NCBI GenBank assembly: GCA_002478955.1
Contig: DLKK01000004.1
Span: forward strand, 1,005 to 23,617
DNA length: 22,613 bases
Direction of reading: 5' to 3'
Source: Treponema sp. UBA7590
Lineage (GTDB): Bacteria; Spirochaetota; Spirochaetia; Treponematales; Treponemataceae
The position numbers and the translations under genes are program-made. Shown here one piece after another: positions 7,379 to 16,119 of the stretch. Position 1 is the first letter of the stretch, and the number at the start of each line of letters is the position of its first letter. The notes beneath the pieces are model-generated. The model made no database searches. It saw nothing but the letters and a program-made list of their open reading frames with translations, and was not told the origin of the DNA.

Positions 7379-8566
7379 TTAAATAAACGGTTGGTCAATC
7401 TGAATGACTGCAAAATACGAGGAATTGTATTCCTTCACAATGTTGCACAGAAATTCCTTCAACTCGGTTTCAGAATATTTACATTCAAATGGGCGTACCG
7501 CATCAAAAATCACATTTGTATGCGAAGGTCCTGGCACAATCCGCAAGTCGTGAATCGAAATATTCGGATCAATTTTTTTTGCTTTCTCAATGATAAATTT
7601 CTTCAGTTTTTCAATTTCAGAATTATTTTTATCTATAGGATCCATGTGAATCACGCATGAACAGTTAAATTTTCTGGAAATTTCACATTCAATATTATCA
7701 ATTTCATCATGAAGCTCAAAAATATTTTCATCGCCGGGAACTTCCGCATGAAAACTTACCATAATTTTTTCTGGACCGTAATCGTGCAGAACCAAATCGT
7801 GCATTCCACAGATTTTTTTATGAGCCATGACAGTTTTTTCAATCTCATCAGCAAATTCCTTGCTGGCAGTTTTCCCAAGAAGAGGATCAACGGTTTCTTT
7901 TGCCGATTCAAATCCGCCTTTTAAAATAAAAATTGCAACAAAAAGTCCGGCAATTCCGTCAAGCGGAACAGGAATTTCTTTTCCAAAAGATTTAAAGATT
8001 ATCGTAAGCACAACAGTGAACAAGACAACCCCTGTGGAAATCGTGTCATTCAGGCTGTCTTTTGCGGTTGCGTCCATAACAACGCTGTTCATTTTCTTTG
8101 AAAGAGAATGATTGTAAAAATACATGTAGAATTTTACAAGAATTGAGACGGACAAAATTATTATCGTAAGAAAATCTGTTTTTGGCGGCTCTGGATTTCT
8201 GATTGCGCCAATCGAAGACTTTAAAAGCTCGTAACCCATGATTATAATCAAAAATGAAACAATAAGCCCGGCAATATATTCCATCCGTCCGTGCCCGAAT
8301 GGATGCTCTGCGTCTGGTTTTTTCCCGGAAATCTTAAAACCCAAAATTGTAACAATCGAACCAGTCGCATCTGAAAGGTTATTGAAAGCGTCTGCAACAA
8401 CAGCAACAGAATTTGACAAAATTCCCGCAAAAAATTTAAATGCGAACAAAAATATATTAAAACAAATTCCAACAACTCCGCATAAAATTCCATACTGATT
8501 TCTAACCTGCGGATTTTTATAATTTTTGCTGTTCTTTATAAAAACTTTCGCCAATATACTTAACAT
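7379..8566 (-). CDS. Cation diffusion facilitator, Mn2+-type metal site
   Basis: A 395-residue CDF-family exporter with about six membrane segments (first ~190 residues), a cytoplasmic CDF domain (about 215-290) and an extra C-terminal region of about 90 residues. Family hallmarks include VVADAFNNLSDATGS in segment 2 and HPFGHGRMEY. Aligned by eye with E. coli YiiP, the transport-site residues are Asn62, Asp66, Asp170 and Asp174. This N-D-D-D set matches the manganese exporter MntE, whereas zinc CDFs normally have a His at the third position. AAGGGA precedes the ATG. It is transcribed away from metE. Export of Mn2+ (or Fe2+) is the likely role; specificity is inferred from these residues only. 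Confidence 0.9.
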   Translation of the reverse strand: MLSILAKVFIKNSKNYKNPQVRNQYGILCGVVGICFNIFLFAFKFFAGILSNSVAVVADAFNNLSDATGSIVTILGFKISGKKPDAEHPFGHGRMEYIAGLIVSFLIIIMGYELLKSSIGAIRNPEPPKTDFLTIIILSVSILVKFYMYFYNHSLSKKMNSVVMDATAKDSLNDTISTGVVLFTVVLTIIFKSFGKEIPVPLDGIAGLFVAIFILKGGFESAKETVDPLLGKTASKEFADEIEKTVMAHKKICGMHDLVLHDYGPEKIMVSFHAEVPGDENIFELHDEIDNIECEISRKFNCSCVIHMDPIDKNNSEIEKLKKFIIEKAKKIDPNISIHDLRIVPGPSHTNVIFDAVRPFECKYSETELKEFLCNIVKEYNSSYFAVIQIDQPFI

Positions 8567-8660
8567 TTTTTGTCCCTTAATAACCTAAATTTCGAGTTTT
8601 TTCTATGATGCTATAAATAACTTATAAACTCAATAAAATATTAGCCACCGACAACTTGGT

Positions 8661-8677
8661 TATAGTTTAAACCTATA
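8661..8677. promoter_or_regulatory. MET-box-like operator upstream of metE
   Basis: TATAGTTTAAACCTATA differs by one base in its right arm from the streptococcal MET-box TATAGTTT-S-AAACTATA, which is bound by MtaR/CysR-type LysR regulators. The inverted repeat extends two bases further on each side (8659-8679). It lies 57 bases before the metE ATG, upstream of a possible -10 (TATATC at 8721-8726). A LysR protein of that subgroup is encoded just beyond metE. Confidence 0.6.
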
Positions 8678-8734
8678 ACTAACTGCAAAAAACTTATATT
8701 TTTCAATTTCCCTAAATTCATATATCTTTAAGGC

Positions 8735-11011
8735 ATGAATAATAAAACACGTATATCTGTAATTGGTTATCCTAGAATTGGTTCTTTGCGCGAACTTAAA
8801 TTCGCCTCTGAAAAATATTTTGCAAAAGAAATTTCGCAGGAAGAATTGAACAACGTCGCACATGAGCTTAAGTTTTTGAACTGGCAGACACAAAAAAACG
8901 ATGGAATCGATTTTATTTCCTCAAATGATTTTTCTTTTTATGATGGAATGCTCGACACAGCTTTTATGCTTGGCGCAATTCCAGAAAGGTACAAAAAACT
9001 TGAACTTTCAAAACTTGACACATTCTTTGCAATGGCACGCGGTTACCAGGAAGGCGAAAACGACGTTACAGCTCTTCCAATGAAAAAATGGTTCAACACA
9101 AACTATCACTACATTGTACCGGAACTTGACGACAACATCGAGCTTGCTTTGGATGCAACAAAAATCCTTGAAGAATTCAAAGAAGCAAAAGAAGCCGGCG
9201 TTGAGACAAAAATCAACGTAATCGGTCCATACACATTCCTTAAGCTTGCACACTACAAAGGAACAAAAAACATAAACGATTATGCGGAAAAAGCTGCAAA
9301 CCTTTACAAGGAGCTTTTGGCAAAAGTCGCAGAAGCTGGAGCAAAATGGATTCAGATTGAAGAACCTGCCCTTGTTCACGACACAACAGCTGATGACAGA
9401 GTTCTTTTTGAAAACCTCTATAAAATTGTGCTTGCAGACAAGAAAGTAAACGTAAATCTTGAAACTTATTTTGGCGACATCCGCGACAGCTACAAAACAG
9501 TAACAAGCCTTCCATTCGATGGAATCGGACTTGATTTTATTGAAGGAAAAGAAACTTTAAATCTTCTTCAGAAAGAAGGTTTCCCGAAAGACAAGGTTCT
9601 TTTTGCAGGCGTTGTAAACGGAAAAAACATCTGGAAAAACAACTACGCAAAAACAATCGAACTTGTGAACAAAATCAAGGCGGCAACAGAAGCAGAAGTA
9701 GTTCTTTCAACATCATGCTCATTGCTCCACGTTCCTTATACAATCAGAAATGAAATCAAACTTTCAAGCGATATTTTAAAGCATTTCTCTTTTGCACGCG
9801 AAAAACTTTTTGAACTTACAGATCTTTCAAAAATCATCGACGGAAAAGACACAGACTCAAATCTTTTCAATAGAAACCAGGATTTGTTCAAGAACGAACG
9901 CGTACAGGAAAATTCTGCGCTCGCTTCAAAAATCAATGGACTCAGCGAAAAAGAATACACTCGCCTTCCAGCATTTGAAAAACGCGAAGAAATCCAGAGA
10001 AAAGCCCTGAACCTTCCATTGTTCCCGACAACAACAATCGGTTCTTTCCCGCAGACAAAAGATGTCCGCGCAAACCGCAGCGCATTCAAAAAAGGCCAGA
10101 TTACAGCAGAACAGTACAAAGAATTCAACAAGAAAAAAATCGCAGAATGTATCAAACTTCAGGAAGAACTCGGCCTTGACGTTCTTGTTCACGGAGAATA
10201 CGAACGAAACGATATGGTTGAATATTTCGGCGAAAACCTTGAAGGATTCCTTTTCACAGAAAAAGCGTGGGTTCAATCTTACGGAACACGCTGCGTAAAA
10301 CCGCCGGTAGTCTGGGGCGACGTTTCAAGAAAATCGCCAATCACAGTTGAATGGTCAACATTCGCCCAGAGCTGCACAAAAACTCCGGTAAAAGGAATGT
10401 TAACAGGTCCGGTAACAATCTTGAACTGGTCATTCCCACGCGAAGACATCAGCCTAAAGACACAGACATTGCAGATTGCACTCGCAATCCGGGAAGAAGT
10501 TCTCGACCTTGAAAAGAACGGAATCAAAATCATCCAGATTGACGAAGCCGCATTGCGCGAAAAACTTCCATTGCGACATTCAGACTGGCACACAGAATAC
10601 CTTGACTGGGCAATTCCTGCATTCCGCCTTGTACATTCAGGCGTAAAACCAGAAACTCAGATTCACACACACATGTGCTACAGCGAATTCAACGATATTA
10701 TCAAAGACATTGACAACATGGACGCAGATGTAATCACATTTGAAGCAAGCCGTGGCGACCTTACAATTCTTTCTGCGCTCAAAGAAAACCATTTCCGCAC
10801 ACAAGTTGGTCCAGGCGTTTACGACATCCACAGCCCTCGCGTTCCAACCGTAGAAGAAATCGTTTCTGCCGTTAAGAAAATGGAAGAATATGTTCCACAG
10901 AAAAAGCTCTGGATAAACCCAGACTGCGGACTTAAAACTCGTGGCGAAAAAGAAACAGTTGCCAGCCTTAAAAACCTTGTTGCAGCTGCAAAAATCGTCC
11001 GAAACGCATAA
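8735..11011 (+). CDS. metE: Cobalamin-independent methionine synthase
   Basis: 5-methyltetrahydropteroyltriglutamate-homocysteine methyltransferase, 758 residues, full length for the family. It makes methionine from homocysteine without B12, in the cytoplasm. The N-terminal domain begins VIGYPRIGSLRELKFASE and the catalytic C-terminal domain begins TTTIGSFPQTKDVRANR. The zinc ligands are visible: His646 and Cys648 in HTHMCYSEF, Glu670 in ITFEASRGD, and Cys731 in NPDCGLKTRG, each offset by five from E. coli MetE. An AAGG only one base before the ATG is too close for a normal ribosome binding site, so initiation may be unusual. It is a single-gene unit with a MET-box-like site upstream and a strong terminator downstream. 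Confidence 0.98.
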   Translation: MNNKTRISVIGYPRIGSLRELKFASEKYFAKEISQEELNNVAHELKFLNWQTQKNDGIDFISSNDFSFYDGMLDTAFMLGAIPERYKKLELSKLDTFFAMARGYQEGENDVTALPMKKWFNTNYHYIVPELDDNIELALDATKILEEFKEAKEAGVETKINVIGPYTFLKLAHYKGTKNINDYAEKAANLYKELLAKVAEAGAKWIQIEEPALVHDTTADDRVLFENLYKIVLADKKVNVNLETYFGDIRDSYKTVTSLPFDGIGLDFIEGKETLNLLQKEGFPKDKVLFAGVVNGKNIWKNNYAKTIELVNKIKAATEAEVVLSTSCSLLHVPYTIRNEIKLSSDILKHFSFAREKLFELTDLSKIIDGKDTDSNLFNRNQDLFKNERVQENSALASKINGLSEKEYTRLPAFEKREEIQRKALNLPLFPTTTIGSFPQTKDVRANRSAFKKGQITAEQYKEFNKKKIAECIKLQEELGLDVLVHGEYERNDMVEYFGENLEGFLFTEKAWVQSYGTRCVKPPVVWGDVSRKSPITVEWSTFAQSCTKTPVKGMLTGPVTILNWSFPREDISLKTQTLQIALAIREEVLDLEKNGIKIIQIDEAALREKLPLRHSDWHTEYLDWAIPAFRLVHSGVKPETQIHTHMCYSEFNDIIKDIDNMDADVITFEASRGDLTILSALKENHFRTQVGPGVYDIHSPRVPTVEEIVSAVKKMEEYVPQKKLWINPDCGLKTRGEKETVASLKNLVAAAKIVRNA

Positions 11012-11033
11012 CTTCTGCTGAAAAAAACTGGTA

Positions 11034-11049
11034 GGGCGGAGTCCCGCCC
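11034..11049. repeat. GGGCGG / CCGCCC palindromic repeat, copy 1
   Basis: GGGCGG-N4-CCGCCC, flanked by gta and ctac, lies in the gap between metE and its terminator. A related palindrome is at 17215-17230. It resembles an intergenic REP-type element. Confidence 0.4.
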
Positions 11050-11062
11050 TGCGCTACAAAAC

Positions 11063-11102
11063 AAAAAACCTTGGCAACCAACTTTGCTTGCCAAGGTTTT
11101 TT
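11063..11102. terminator. Bidirectional terminator between metE and the LysR gene
   Basis: A 15-bp perfect stem (AAAAAACCTTGGCAA with TTGCCAAGGTTTTTT) and a ten-base loop, with T runs on both strands. It serves the convergent metE and LysR genes. A second GC hairpin, AGCGGGGG with CCCCCGCT, lies at about 11122-11150 on the LysR side. Confidence 0.9.
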
Positions 11103-11163
11103 ATTTTTCCGCTACCCCACCCAGCGGGGGCACCCCGCAACTCCCCCGCTCAATTTTCTCAGC

Positions 11164-12060
11164 TTAAATATGTTCCTTCAAAGCCTCAATATAACTTTCC
11201 GCGTATCTTGAAAGAACAAGGTTCTTCTTGGTTATAATTCCGATCCGCATTTTTTCGTCAATTTCAAGCGGGCGGGCAACAATATTCTCTCCGTTAAGCT
11301 CTTTGCTTATAACCCCGGAAGAAACTGTAAAACCATCCAGCCCAATCAAAAGATTGAACAAAGTCGCCCGGTCCCGGACGCAAATCGTCTTGTTCCTGTC
11401 AATTGCGGAAAACGGCTCTTCTGAAAAATAAAAAGAATTGTGCGCACCTTGCTCAAACACCAGATATGGAAAAGGCGCCAAATCCTCAACTGAAACAGAT
11501 TTTTTTTTGCACAAAGGATTTTTGTCACTTATAAAAACATGCGGTTTCGCCGTAAAAAGCTCCGTAAAAACCAGTTCATTTTTTTTCAAAAGTTTTCCAA
11601 TAACTTCCTCGTTCCGCGAACTCAAATACAAAATTCCAATTTCACTTTTTAGGCGCAAAACATCATCAATAATCTCAAAGGTTTGGGTTTCGCGCAAAGT
11701 GTAATTGTAACGGTCACCGCCAAACTTGCGGATTACATCAACCATCGCATTTACCGCAAACGAATAATGCTGGCAGGAAACGCTAAAAACCGGGGCCTGC
11801 CGCGCCTTTCCGGCATAAGTTTCTTCCAACAAATCCGCCTGTTCAAGTACCTGCCGCGCGTAGCCCAGAAAAACTTCGCCTTCCTTTGTGATTTCAACGC
11901 CTTTGTTTGTCCGCGAGAAAATCTGGACGTGCATTTCATCTTCCAGCTGATGAATCGCAAGAGTCAAGCTTGGCTGAGAAATAAAAACTTTTTCCGCCGC
12001 CCCAGAAATCGTCTTGGATTCCGCAACGGCCACCGCATATTTTAATTGCTGCAATGTCAT
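11164..12060 (-). CDS. LysR-family regulator, MtaR/CysR-like (methionine/cysteine)
   Basis: A 298-residue LysR regulator. The N-terminal winged helix-turn-helix (about 1-60) includes ISGAAEKVFISQPSLTLAIH. The effector domain shares several segments with streptococcal MtaR/CysR, recalled by eye: SCQHYSFAVNAMVD, SEIGILYLSSRNEEVIGK, VRDRATLFNLL and DGFTVSSG. That subgroup controls methionine and cysteine genes through MET-boxes, and such a site lies in front of the neighbouring metE. It starts 12 bases after the thioesterase gene on the same strand, so the two are probably co-transcribed. No Shine-Dalgarno sequence precedes the ATG. The link to metE is inferred. Confidence 0.9.
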   Translation of the reverse strand: MTLQQLKYAVAVAESKTISGAAEKVFISQPSLTLAIHQLEDEMHVQIFSRTNKGVEITKEGEVFLGYARQVLEQADLLEETYAGKARQAPVFSVSCQHYSFAVNAMVDVIRKFGGDRYNYTLRETQTFEIIDDVLRLKSEIGILYLSSRNEEVIGKLLKKNELVFTELFTAKPHVFISDKNPLCKKKSVSVEDLAPFPYLVFEQGAHNSFYFSEEPFSAIDRNKTICVRDRATLFNLLIGLDGFTVSSGVISKELNGENIVARPLEIDEKMRIGIITKKNLVLSRYAESYIEALKEHI

Positions 12061-12072
12061 AAAATCAAATTA

Positions 12073-12840
12073 TCAACAATAAACAAGTTCGCATTCAAAA
12101 GAACGCTCGCCACTAGAAGCGATTTTTCCTTCAACAAGAACACGATTTGCCTCTTTATCAAAAAATGCATTTACCAGCATCATGTCGCCTTTTCGGATTT
12201 CTTTGCAGAAATTCAGCTTAAAATCCAAGATCTGTTTTTTCTGATATTCATCCGGCAAAAAATCCAGCGCAAAATTTATATATTTTGCATTTGTCAAATG
12301 TCCGTTTCCATCAATCATTGAATAAAGAATTTTCTGCTCGCCAATCCGCTCCACATTTTCAGGAATTTTAATTCTTCCTGGTTTGCAAACCGACTCAGTT
12401 TTTACTTCTGATGGCGCAAGAAATTCAAATTTCGCAGGAATCACAACCGCTCTTGTTTCCGGATTTACAATAACCCAAAGACTTTTTCCTTCAATCAAAA
12501 GTTCGCCGCTTGCCAAATCCCTGAATTCATAATAGCGCATAAGTTGAACGCCTTCCGGTTTTTCCTCGCGGACAGTAATAGAAACCTCATCATTTTCCTT
12601 TGGCAATTTGTTGATATGAAAAGCCGAACGCGAAACCATCTGAGCATAACCGTGTTCCGACAAAAAATCGCGGTTCTGCCCGCGCAGAGCATACAAATCT
12701 GTAACAAAATCCGCACAATATTCCATTACTTCTGTCAAATGGATGTGTTTGTCCGGACCGCATTGACCAAAAAGAATCTTAGTTTCATTTGTTACCGAAA
12801 TCCCATCTTCCGAAAGTTCAGTTTTATAGTTTTTTATCAT
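12073..12840 (-). CDS. Acyl-ACP thioesterase (FatA/FatB family)
   Basis: A 255-residue double hot-dog enzyme that releases fatty acids from acyl carrier protein. The N-terminal half has the usual ETKILFGQCGPDKHIHLTEVM opening and the RYYEFRDL strand. The second half has SMIDGNGHLTNAKYINF, where the catalytic Asn/His arrangement (DxNGHxxNxxY in the family) is preserved. Length is typical for bacterial members. AAAGGA lies before the ATG, at a slightly long spacing. The LysR gene follows after 12 bases. In anaerobes that scavenge or remodel fatty acids this enzyme often supplies free acids for lipid synthesis; the role here is inferred. Confidence 0.88.
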   Translation of the reverse strand: MIKNYKTELSEDGISVTNETKILFGQCGPDKHIHLTEVMEYCADFVTDLYALRGQNRDFLSEHGYAQMVSRSAFHINKLPKENDEVSITVREEKPEGVQLMRYYEFRDLASGELLIEGKSLWVIVNPETRAVVIPAKFEFLAPSEVKTESVCKPGRIKIPENVERIGEQKILYSMIDGNGHLTNAKYINFALDFLPDEYQKKQILDFKLNFCKEIRKGDMMLVNAFFDKEANRVLVEGKIASSGERSFECELVYC

Positions 12841-12958
12841 TTTTTATTTCCTTTCTTCTATTTTATACCTTTATAAGACAATTTTTCCATCAAAAAGTTT
12901 CAAAAAGTAAAAAATTTGAATGTCCTCTGAAAATCTGCAATTTTATCAAAGACAAAAA

Positions 12959-12985
12959 AGCCGGAAATCTTAATAATTTCCGGCT
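12959..12985 (-). terminator. Terminator of the ABC importer operon
   Basis: AGCCGGAAAT (12959-12968) pairs with ATTTCCGGCT (12976-12985) around a seven-base loop. On the minus strand it ends in six T residues. It lies 38 bases past the binding-protein stop codon. Confidence 0.88.
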
Positions 12986-13023
12986 TCCATAAATTTCTGG
13001 ATTAAAACAACTTTTCAGTCAGA

Positions 13024-13851
13024 TTAGATTTTTCCGCCTTCAACAACAAGGTTGTCTGCGTTTGAATCTTTTCCGTAAGTTGCACGAAGTGTCGCCTCAT
13101 AATCTGCATGGAAAAAGTTTTCCTTGCCAAGTTCAACAATCTCATTGTTAAGCCATTCCAGAAGCGAAGAATTTCCTTTGGAAACTGCAGGAGCAATTGT
13201 GTCCAAAGTTCCAAGAGATTCAATTCCTACCGCAAATCCTGGATTTTCAATTGCCCAAGCAAGAACTTCTGTATTATCAGTAGAAAGAGCAACGCCACGT
13301 CCGTCAAGCAACGCATTGTAAGCCTCGCTGTACTGGTCAAACTTCAAAAGTTTTACTTCCGGGAAATTTTCTGTAAAATAAGTTTCCGCTGTAGTTCCTT
13401 TAGAAACAATCAATGTTTTTCCGTTCAAATCAGAAGGTTTTGTTATAAAATCTTTTTCGTTTGAAACAACTCCCAATGCGCACTTCATATATGGCAAGGC
13501 AAAATCAACTTTTTCAGCGCGGGCTGGAGTTACAGTAAAGTTTGCAAGAGTAATGTCAACTTTTCCTGTCTCAAGAACTTCAACACGGGCAGCAGCTTCA
13601 ACAGGAACATATTTAATTTTTACGCCCAAATCTTTTGCAATCCGCTCAGCAAAATAAATATCATATCCCTGATATTTTCCATATTCATCAACATAGCCAA
13701 ATGGTTTTTTATCGCTAAAAACAGCCACCTTCAGAACCTTGCTTTTTTTTATCTGGTCAACAGTTCTGAATTTTGGTTTTGCAACTGCAGAAAATGCAGT
13801 AAGAAGAAGAGCCGCACCAGCAGCAAATTTTATCAAAGTTGATTTTTTCAT
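13024..13851 (-). CDS. ABC importer substrate-binding protein, polar amino-acid family 3
   Basis: A 275-residue periplasmic binding protein with a signal peptide (MKKSTLIKFAAGAALLLTAF to AVA). Family-3 features include KVLKVAVFSDKKPFGYVDEYG near the mature N-terminus, GYDIYFAERIAKDLG, and the hinge DITLANFTVTPARAEKVDF. It delivers a polar amino acid to the permeases encoded upstream. The overall look resembles glutamate/cysteine binders, but substrate cannot be read from sequence. It is the last gene of the operon, 136 bases after the ATPase gene. A good internal promoter in that gap should raise its output over the membrane parts. AGAGG precedes the ATG. Confidence 0.93.
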   Translation of the reverse strand: MKKSTLIKFAAGAALLLTAFSAVAKPKFRTVDQIKKSKVLKVAVFSDKKPFGYVDEYGKYQGYDIYFAERIAKDLGVKIKYVPVEAAARVEVLETGKVDITLANFTVTPARAEKVDFALPYMKCALGVVSNEKDFITKPSDLNGKTLIVSKGTTAETYFTENFPEVKLLKFDQYSEAYNALLDGRGVALSTDNTEVLAWAIENPGFAVGIESLGTLDTIAPAVSKGNSSLLEWLNNEIVELGKENFFHADYEATLRATYGKDSNADNLVVEGGKI

Positions 13852-13901
13852 ATAAATACCTCTACATCGGATTTATTTCAGGTTTCTGCCCTGATGAGTA
13901 T

Positions 13902-13935
13902 TTTATAGCATTTAATTTCCTATTATGTCAATAGG
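13902..13935 (-). promoter_or_regulatory. Internal promoter and palindrome before the binding-protein gene
   Basis: Minus strand TTGACA (13926-13931), an 18-base spacer and TATAAA (13902-13907). The palindrome CCTATT-N5-AATAGG (13919-13935) covers the -35, so it could be an operator. A leader hairpin TCAGG/CCTGA lies at 13878-13894. Confidence 0.6.
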
Positions 13936-13987
13936 TTTTATATGAAAAAGTTTTATTAATTCATAAAAAAATTGAATATTTGACCTT

Positions 13988-14737
13988 TTATTTTCTAGCC
14001 TTGAATTCAAAATTGCTCAGGAACTTTTTTGCGCGCTCAGTTTTTGGATTATTCCAGAAATCTTCTGGCGTTCCTGTTTCAATAATATTTCCTCCATCCA
14101 TAAAAACAATCTTGTCTGCGACCGCGCGAGCAAATGCCATCTGATGTGTAACGATAAGCATAGTTTTTCCAGCATTCGCCAAATCCATCATCACATCCAG
14201 AACTTCACGAACCATTTCCGGGTCAAGAGCAGCCGTAACCTCGTCAAAAAGCATAACCTCAGGATGAAGACAAAGCGCGCGCACAATTGCAACACGCTGT
14301 TTCTGTCCGCCGGAAAGCTCCCGCGGATACGCATATTTTTTGTCGCTGAGCCCTACTCTTTCAAGCCAAGCCTCTGCCTCTTTTTTCATATCCTCGATAT
14401 TAAGATTCAGCTCATGCGCATGTTTCGGTCCCAAAAGAAGATTTTTCATCACATTTAAATGAGGAAAAAGATCATAGCTCTGAAAAACCATTCCGATTTT
14501 TTGGCGCACAAGATGCATATCTTTTGTGCGGTTGGAAATAACTTCACCAGCCAAACGGATTTCGCCGCCCTGAATAGTCTCAAGGCCATTTATGCAGCGC
14601 AGCAAAGTCGATTTTCCGCAGCCGGAAGGCCCCAGAATAACAATAACCTCGCCCTTTTCAACCTGCAAATCAATATTTTTTAATATTACATTTTCACCAA
14701 AAGATTTTGTAAGATTTTTAATTTCAAGCAAAGCCAT
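13988..14737 (-). CDS. Amino-acid ABC importer ATPase (GlnQ-like)
   Basis: A 249-residue ATP-binding subunit of the polar amino-acid importer. From the chosen start the Walker A GPSGCGKST is at about 37-45, the Q-loop FQSYDLFPH near 85-93, the signature LSGGQKQR at 141-148 and Walker B VMLFDE at 161-166. The D-loop reads DEVTAALD where most relatives have DEPTSALD. The start at 14737 is preferred because AGGAA lies a correct distance upstream. A frame start at 14758 lacks a ribosome binding site. It follows the second permease by 33 bases. Confidence 0.95.
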   Translation of the reverse strand: MALLEIKNLTKSFGENVILKNIDLQVEKGEVIVILGPSGCGKSTLLRCINGLETIQGGEIRLAGEVISNRTKDMHLVRQKIGMVFQSYDLFPHLNVMKNLLLGPKHAHELNLNIEDMKKEAEAWLERVGLSDKKYAYPRELSGGQKQRVAIVRALCLHPEVMLFDEVTAALDPEMVREVLDVMMDLANAGKTMLIVTHQMAFARAVADKIVFMDGGNIIETGTPEDFWNNPKTERAKKFLSNFEFKARK

Positions 14738-14770
14738 AATTTTTCCTGTTTTTAACAAATAAATTCATTT

Positions 14771-15466
14771 TTAAAGACGTTTTTCAACATACCGCGCGCA
14801 AAGATTCAAAATCCAGCACACAAAAAAATACATCATAAAAATCACAAAATAAACCGCAATGCTCGCAGTTGGAACTGTAAGCCGGTTTGCCTCAACAATC
14901 TGCTGCCCGATTTTAACAACTTCTATAACACCAACAAAAACAACCAGCGAAGTCGTCTTTATCATTCTTGTAATCAAATTCATGCTCAATGGAATCAGGG
15001 AACGCAATGTCTGCGGAATAACTATATAGAAGAAAACCTGTCTGTCTGTCAAACCGATTGCCTTGCCGCTTTCATACTGATGTTTCGGAACACTTTCCAG
15101 AGCCCCACGCACCAAGTCGCCCATTTCAGCGGTTCCCCACAACGTAAACACAAGAATTGAAGCCGCTTCTCCAGAAAGAGAAATTCCCAACGCACGCGTC
15201 AATCCATAGTAAGCCACAAAAAGAAGAACAAGCTGCGGCATAATCCGCATAACTTCCAGATAGATTTTGCAGAACGCACGAACAATCTTATTCTTCAAAG
15301 TCATAAGAATTCCAAACGCAAACCCCAAAATCACCGAAAAAAGAACAGAAACCAGCGCAATCCATACAGTCGTCCAAAGTCCGCCCAAAAGACGCAAAAA
15401 ATTCGTTCCCATTCCAAGAACGCTGAACGCCTGAACAATCGCATTAATTGCTTCCGAACTGTGCAT
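14771..15466 (-). CDS. Amino-acid ABC importer permease (second)
   Basis: A 231-residue inner-membrane permease of the HisM/GlnP type. It carries the EAA-loop pattern GLTDRQVFFYIVIPQTLRSL that docks on the ATPase, and about five hydrophobic segments. The start at 15466 has AAAGGAG eight bases upstream and gives normal length. Reading back to 15577 would add residues that belong to the preceding gene in another frame. It overlaps the end of the first permease gene by 23 bases, which suggests translational coupling. Confidence 0.93.
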   Translation of the reverse strand: MHSSEAINAIVQAFSVLGMGTNFLRLLGGLWTTVWIALVSVLFSVILGFAFGILMTLKNKIVRAFCKIYLEVMRIMPQLVLLFVAYYGLTRALGISLSGEAASILVFTLWGTAEMGDLVRGALESVPKHQYESGKAIGLTDRQVFFYIVIPQTLRSLIPLSMNLITRMIKTTSLVVFVGVIEVVKIGQQIVEANRLTVPTASIAVYFVIFMMYFFVCWILNLCARYVEKRL

Positions 15467-16106
15467 AACGCAATCTCCTTTCCGCAATCGCCGCCAAAAC
15501 AGAAATCGGAAGCAACAGAACAAAATAAGAAACGCAAAGCAAAACCAACGCCTCGTCAGTCTTGTAATAAAGGCCAATCAAATCTTTTGCAACATACATC
15601 AAATCTGCAAGGGCGACCGCGCTAAAAACCGAAGTTTCCTTTATCAGGAACATAATATTTGCGCAGATTCCCGGAACAGAAACGCTCACTGCCTGGGGAA
15701 TAATCACATACTGGACAACCTGACGTTTTGTCAGCCCAATGCATTCCGCACTTTCAATCTGAATTTTAGAGACACTTTCTAGAGCAGACCTAAAAGTTTC
15801 TTCCATATAACTTCCACCAAGAAAAGTCAGCCCGATAATCGCGCACTGCACCGAAGACAACTTTATTCCCATCCGCGGAAAAGCAAAATACAAAAAGAAA
15901 AGCTGAATCAAAAGTGGCGTATTCCTAGAAAACTCCACATAAACGCTTACAATCTGCCTAAGAACCGGAATTTTCTGATATTTTATCAGCGCGCAAATAA
16001 GCCCAACCGCAAAAGACAAAAGAATTCCCACAACTGAAAGTTTCAGCGTAAGAACCGCAGCTTCAACATAAAGAGGAATAACTTTCTGAATAAAATCAAA
16101 ATCCAT
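15444..16106 (-). CDS. Amino-acid ABC importer permease (first)
   Basis: A 220-residue HisQ/GlnP-type permease. It contains FSRNTPLLIQLFFLYFAFP and the EAA loop GLTKRQVVQYVIIPQAVSV, both typical of polar amino-acid importers, plus about five membrane segments. It probably pairs as a heterodimer with the second permease. No good ribosome binding site is visible; it begins 13 bases after the TSCPD gene stop and may depend on reinitiation. Confidence 0.93.
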   Translation of the reverse strand: MDFDFIQKVIPLYVEAAVLTLKLSVVGILLSFAVGLICALIKYQKIPVLRQIVSVYVEFSRNTPLLIQLFFLYFAFPRMGIKLSSVQCAIIGLTFLGGSYMEETFRSALESVSKIQIESAECIGLTKRQVVQYVIIPQAVSVSVPGICANIMFLIKETSVFSAVALADLMYVAKDLIGLYYKTDEALVLLCVSYFVLLLPISVLAAIAERRLRYAQFGSN

Positions 16107-16119
16107 AGAACAAAACTAC

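Noticed and set aside
15467..15577. N-terminal extension of the second permease
   Set aside because: It overlaps the first permease in another frame, while a Shine-Dalgarno sequence correctly placed before 15466 gives a protein of family length.
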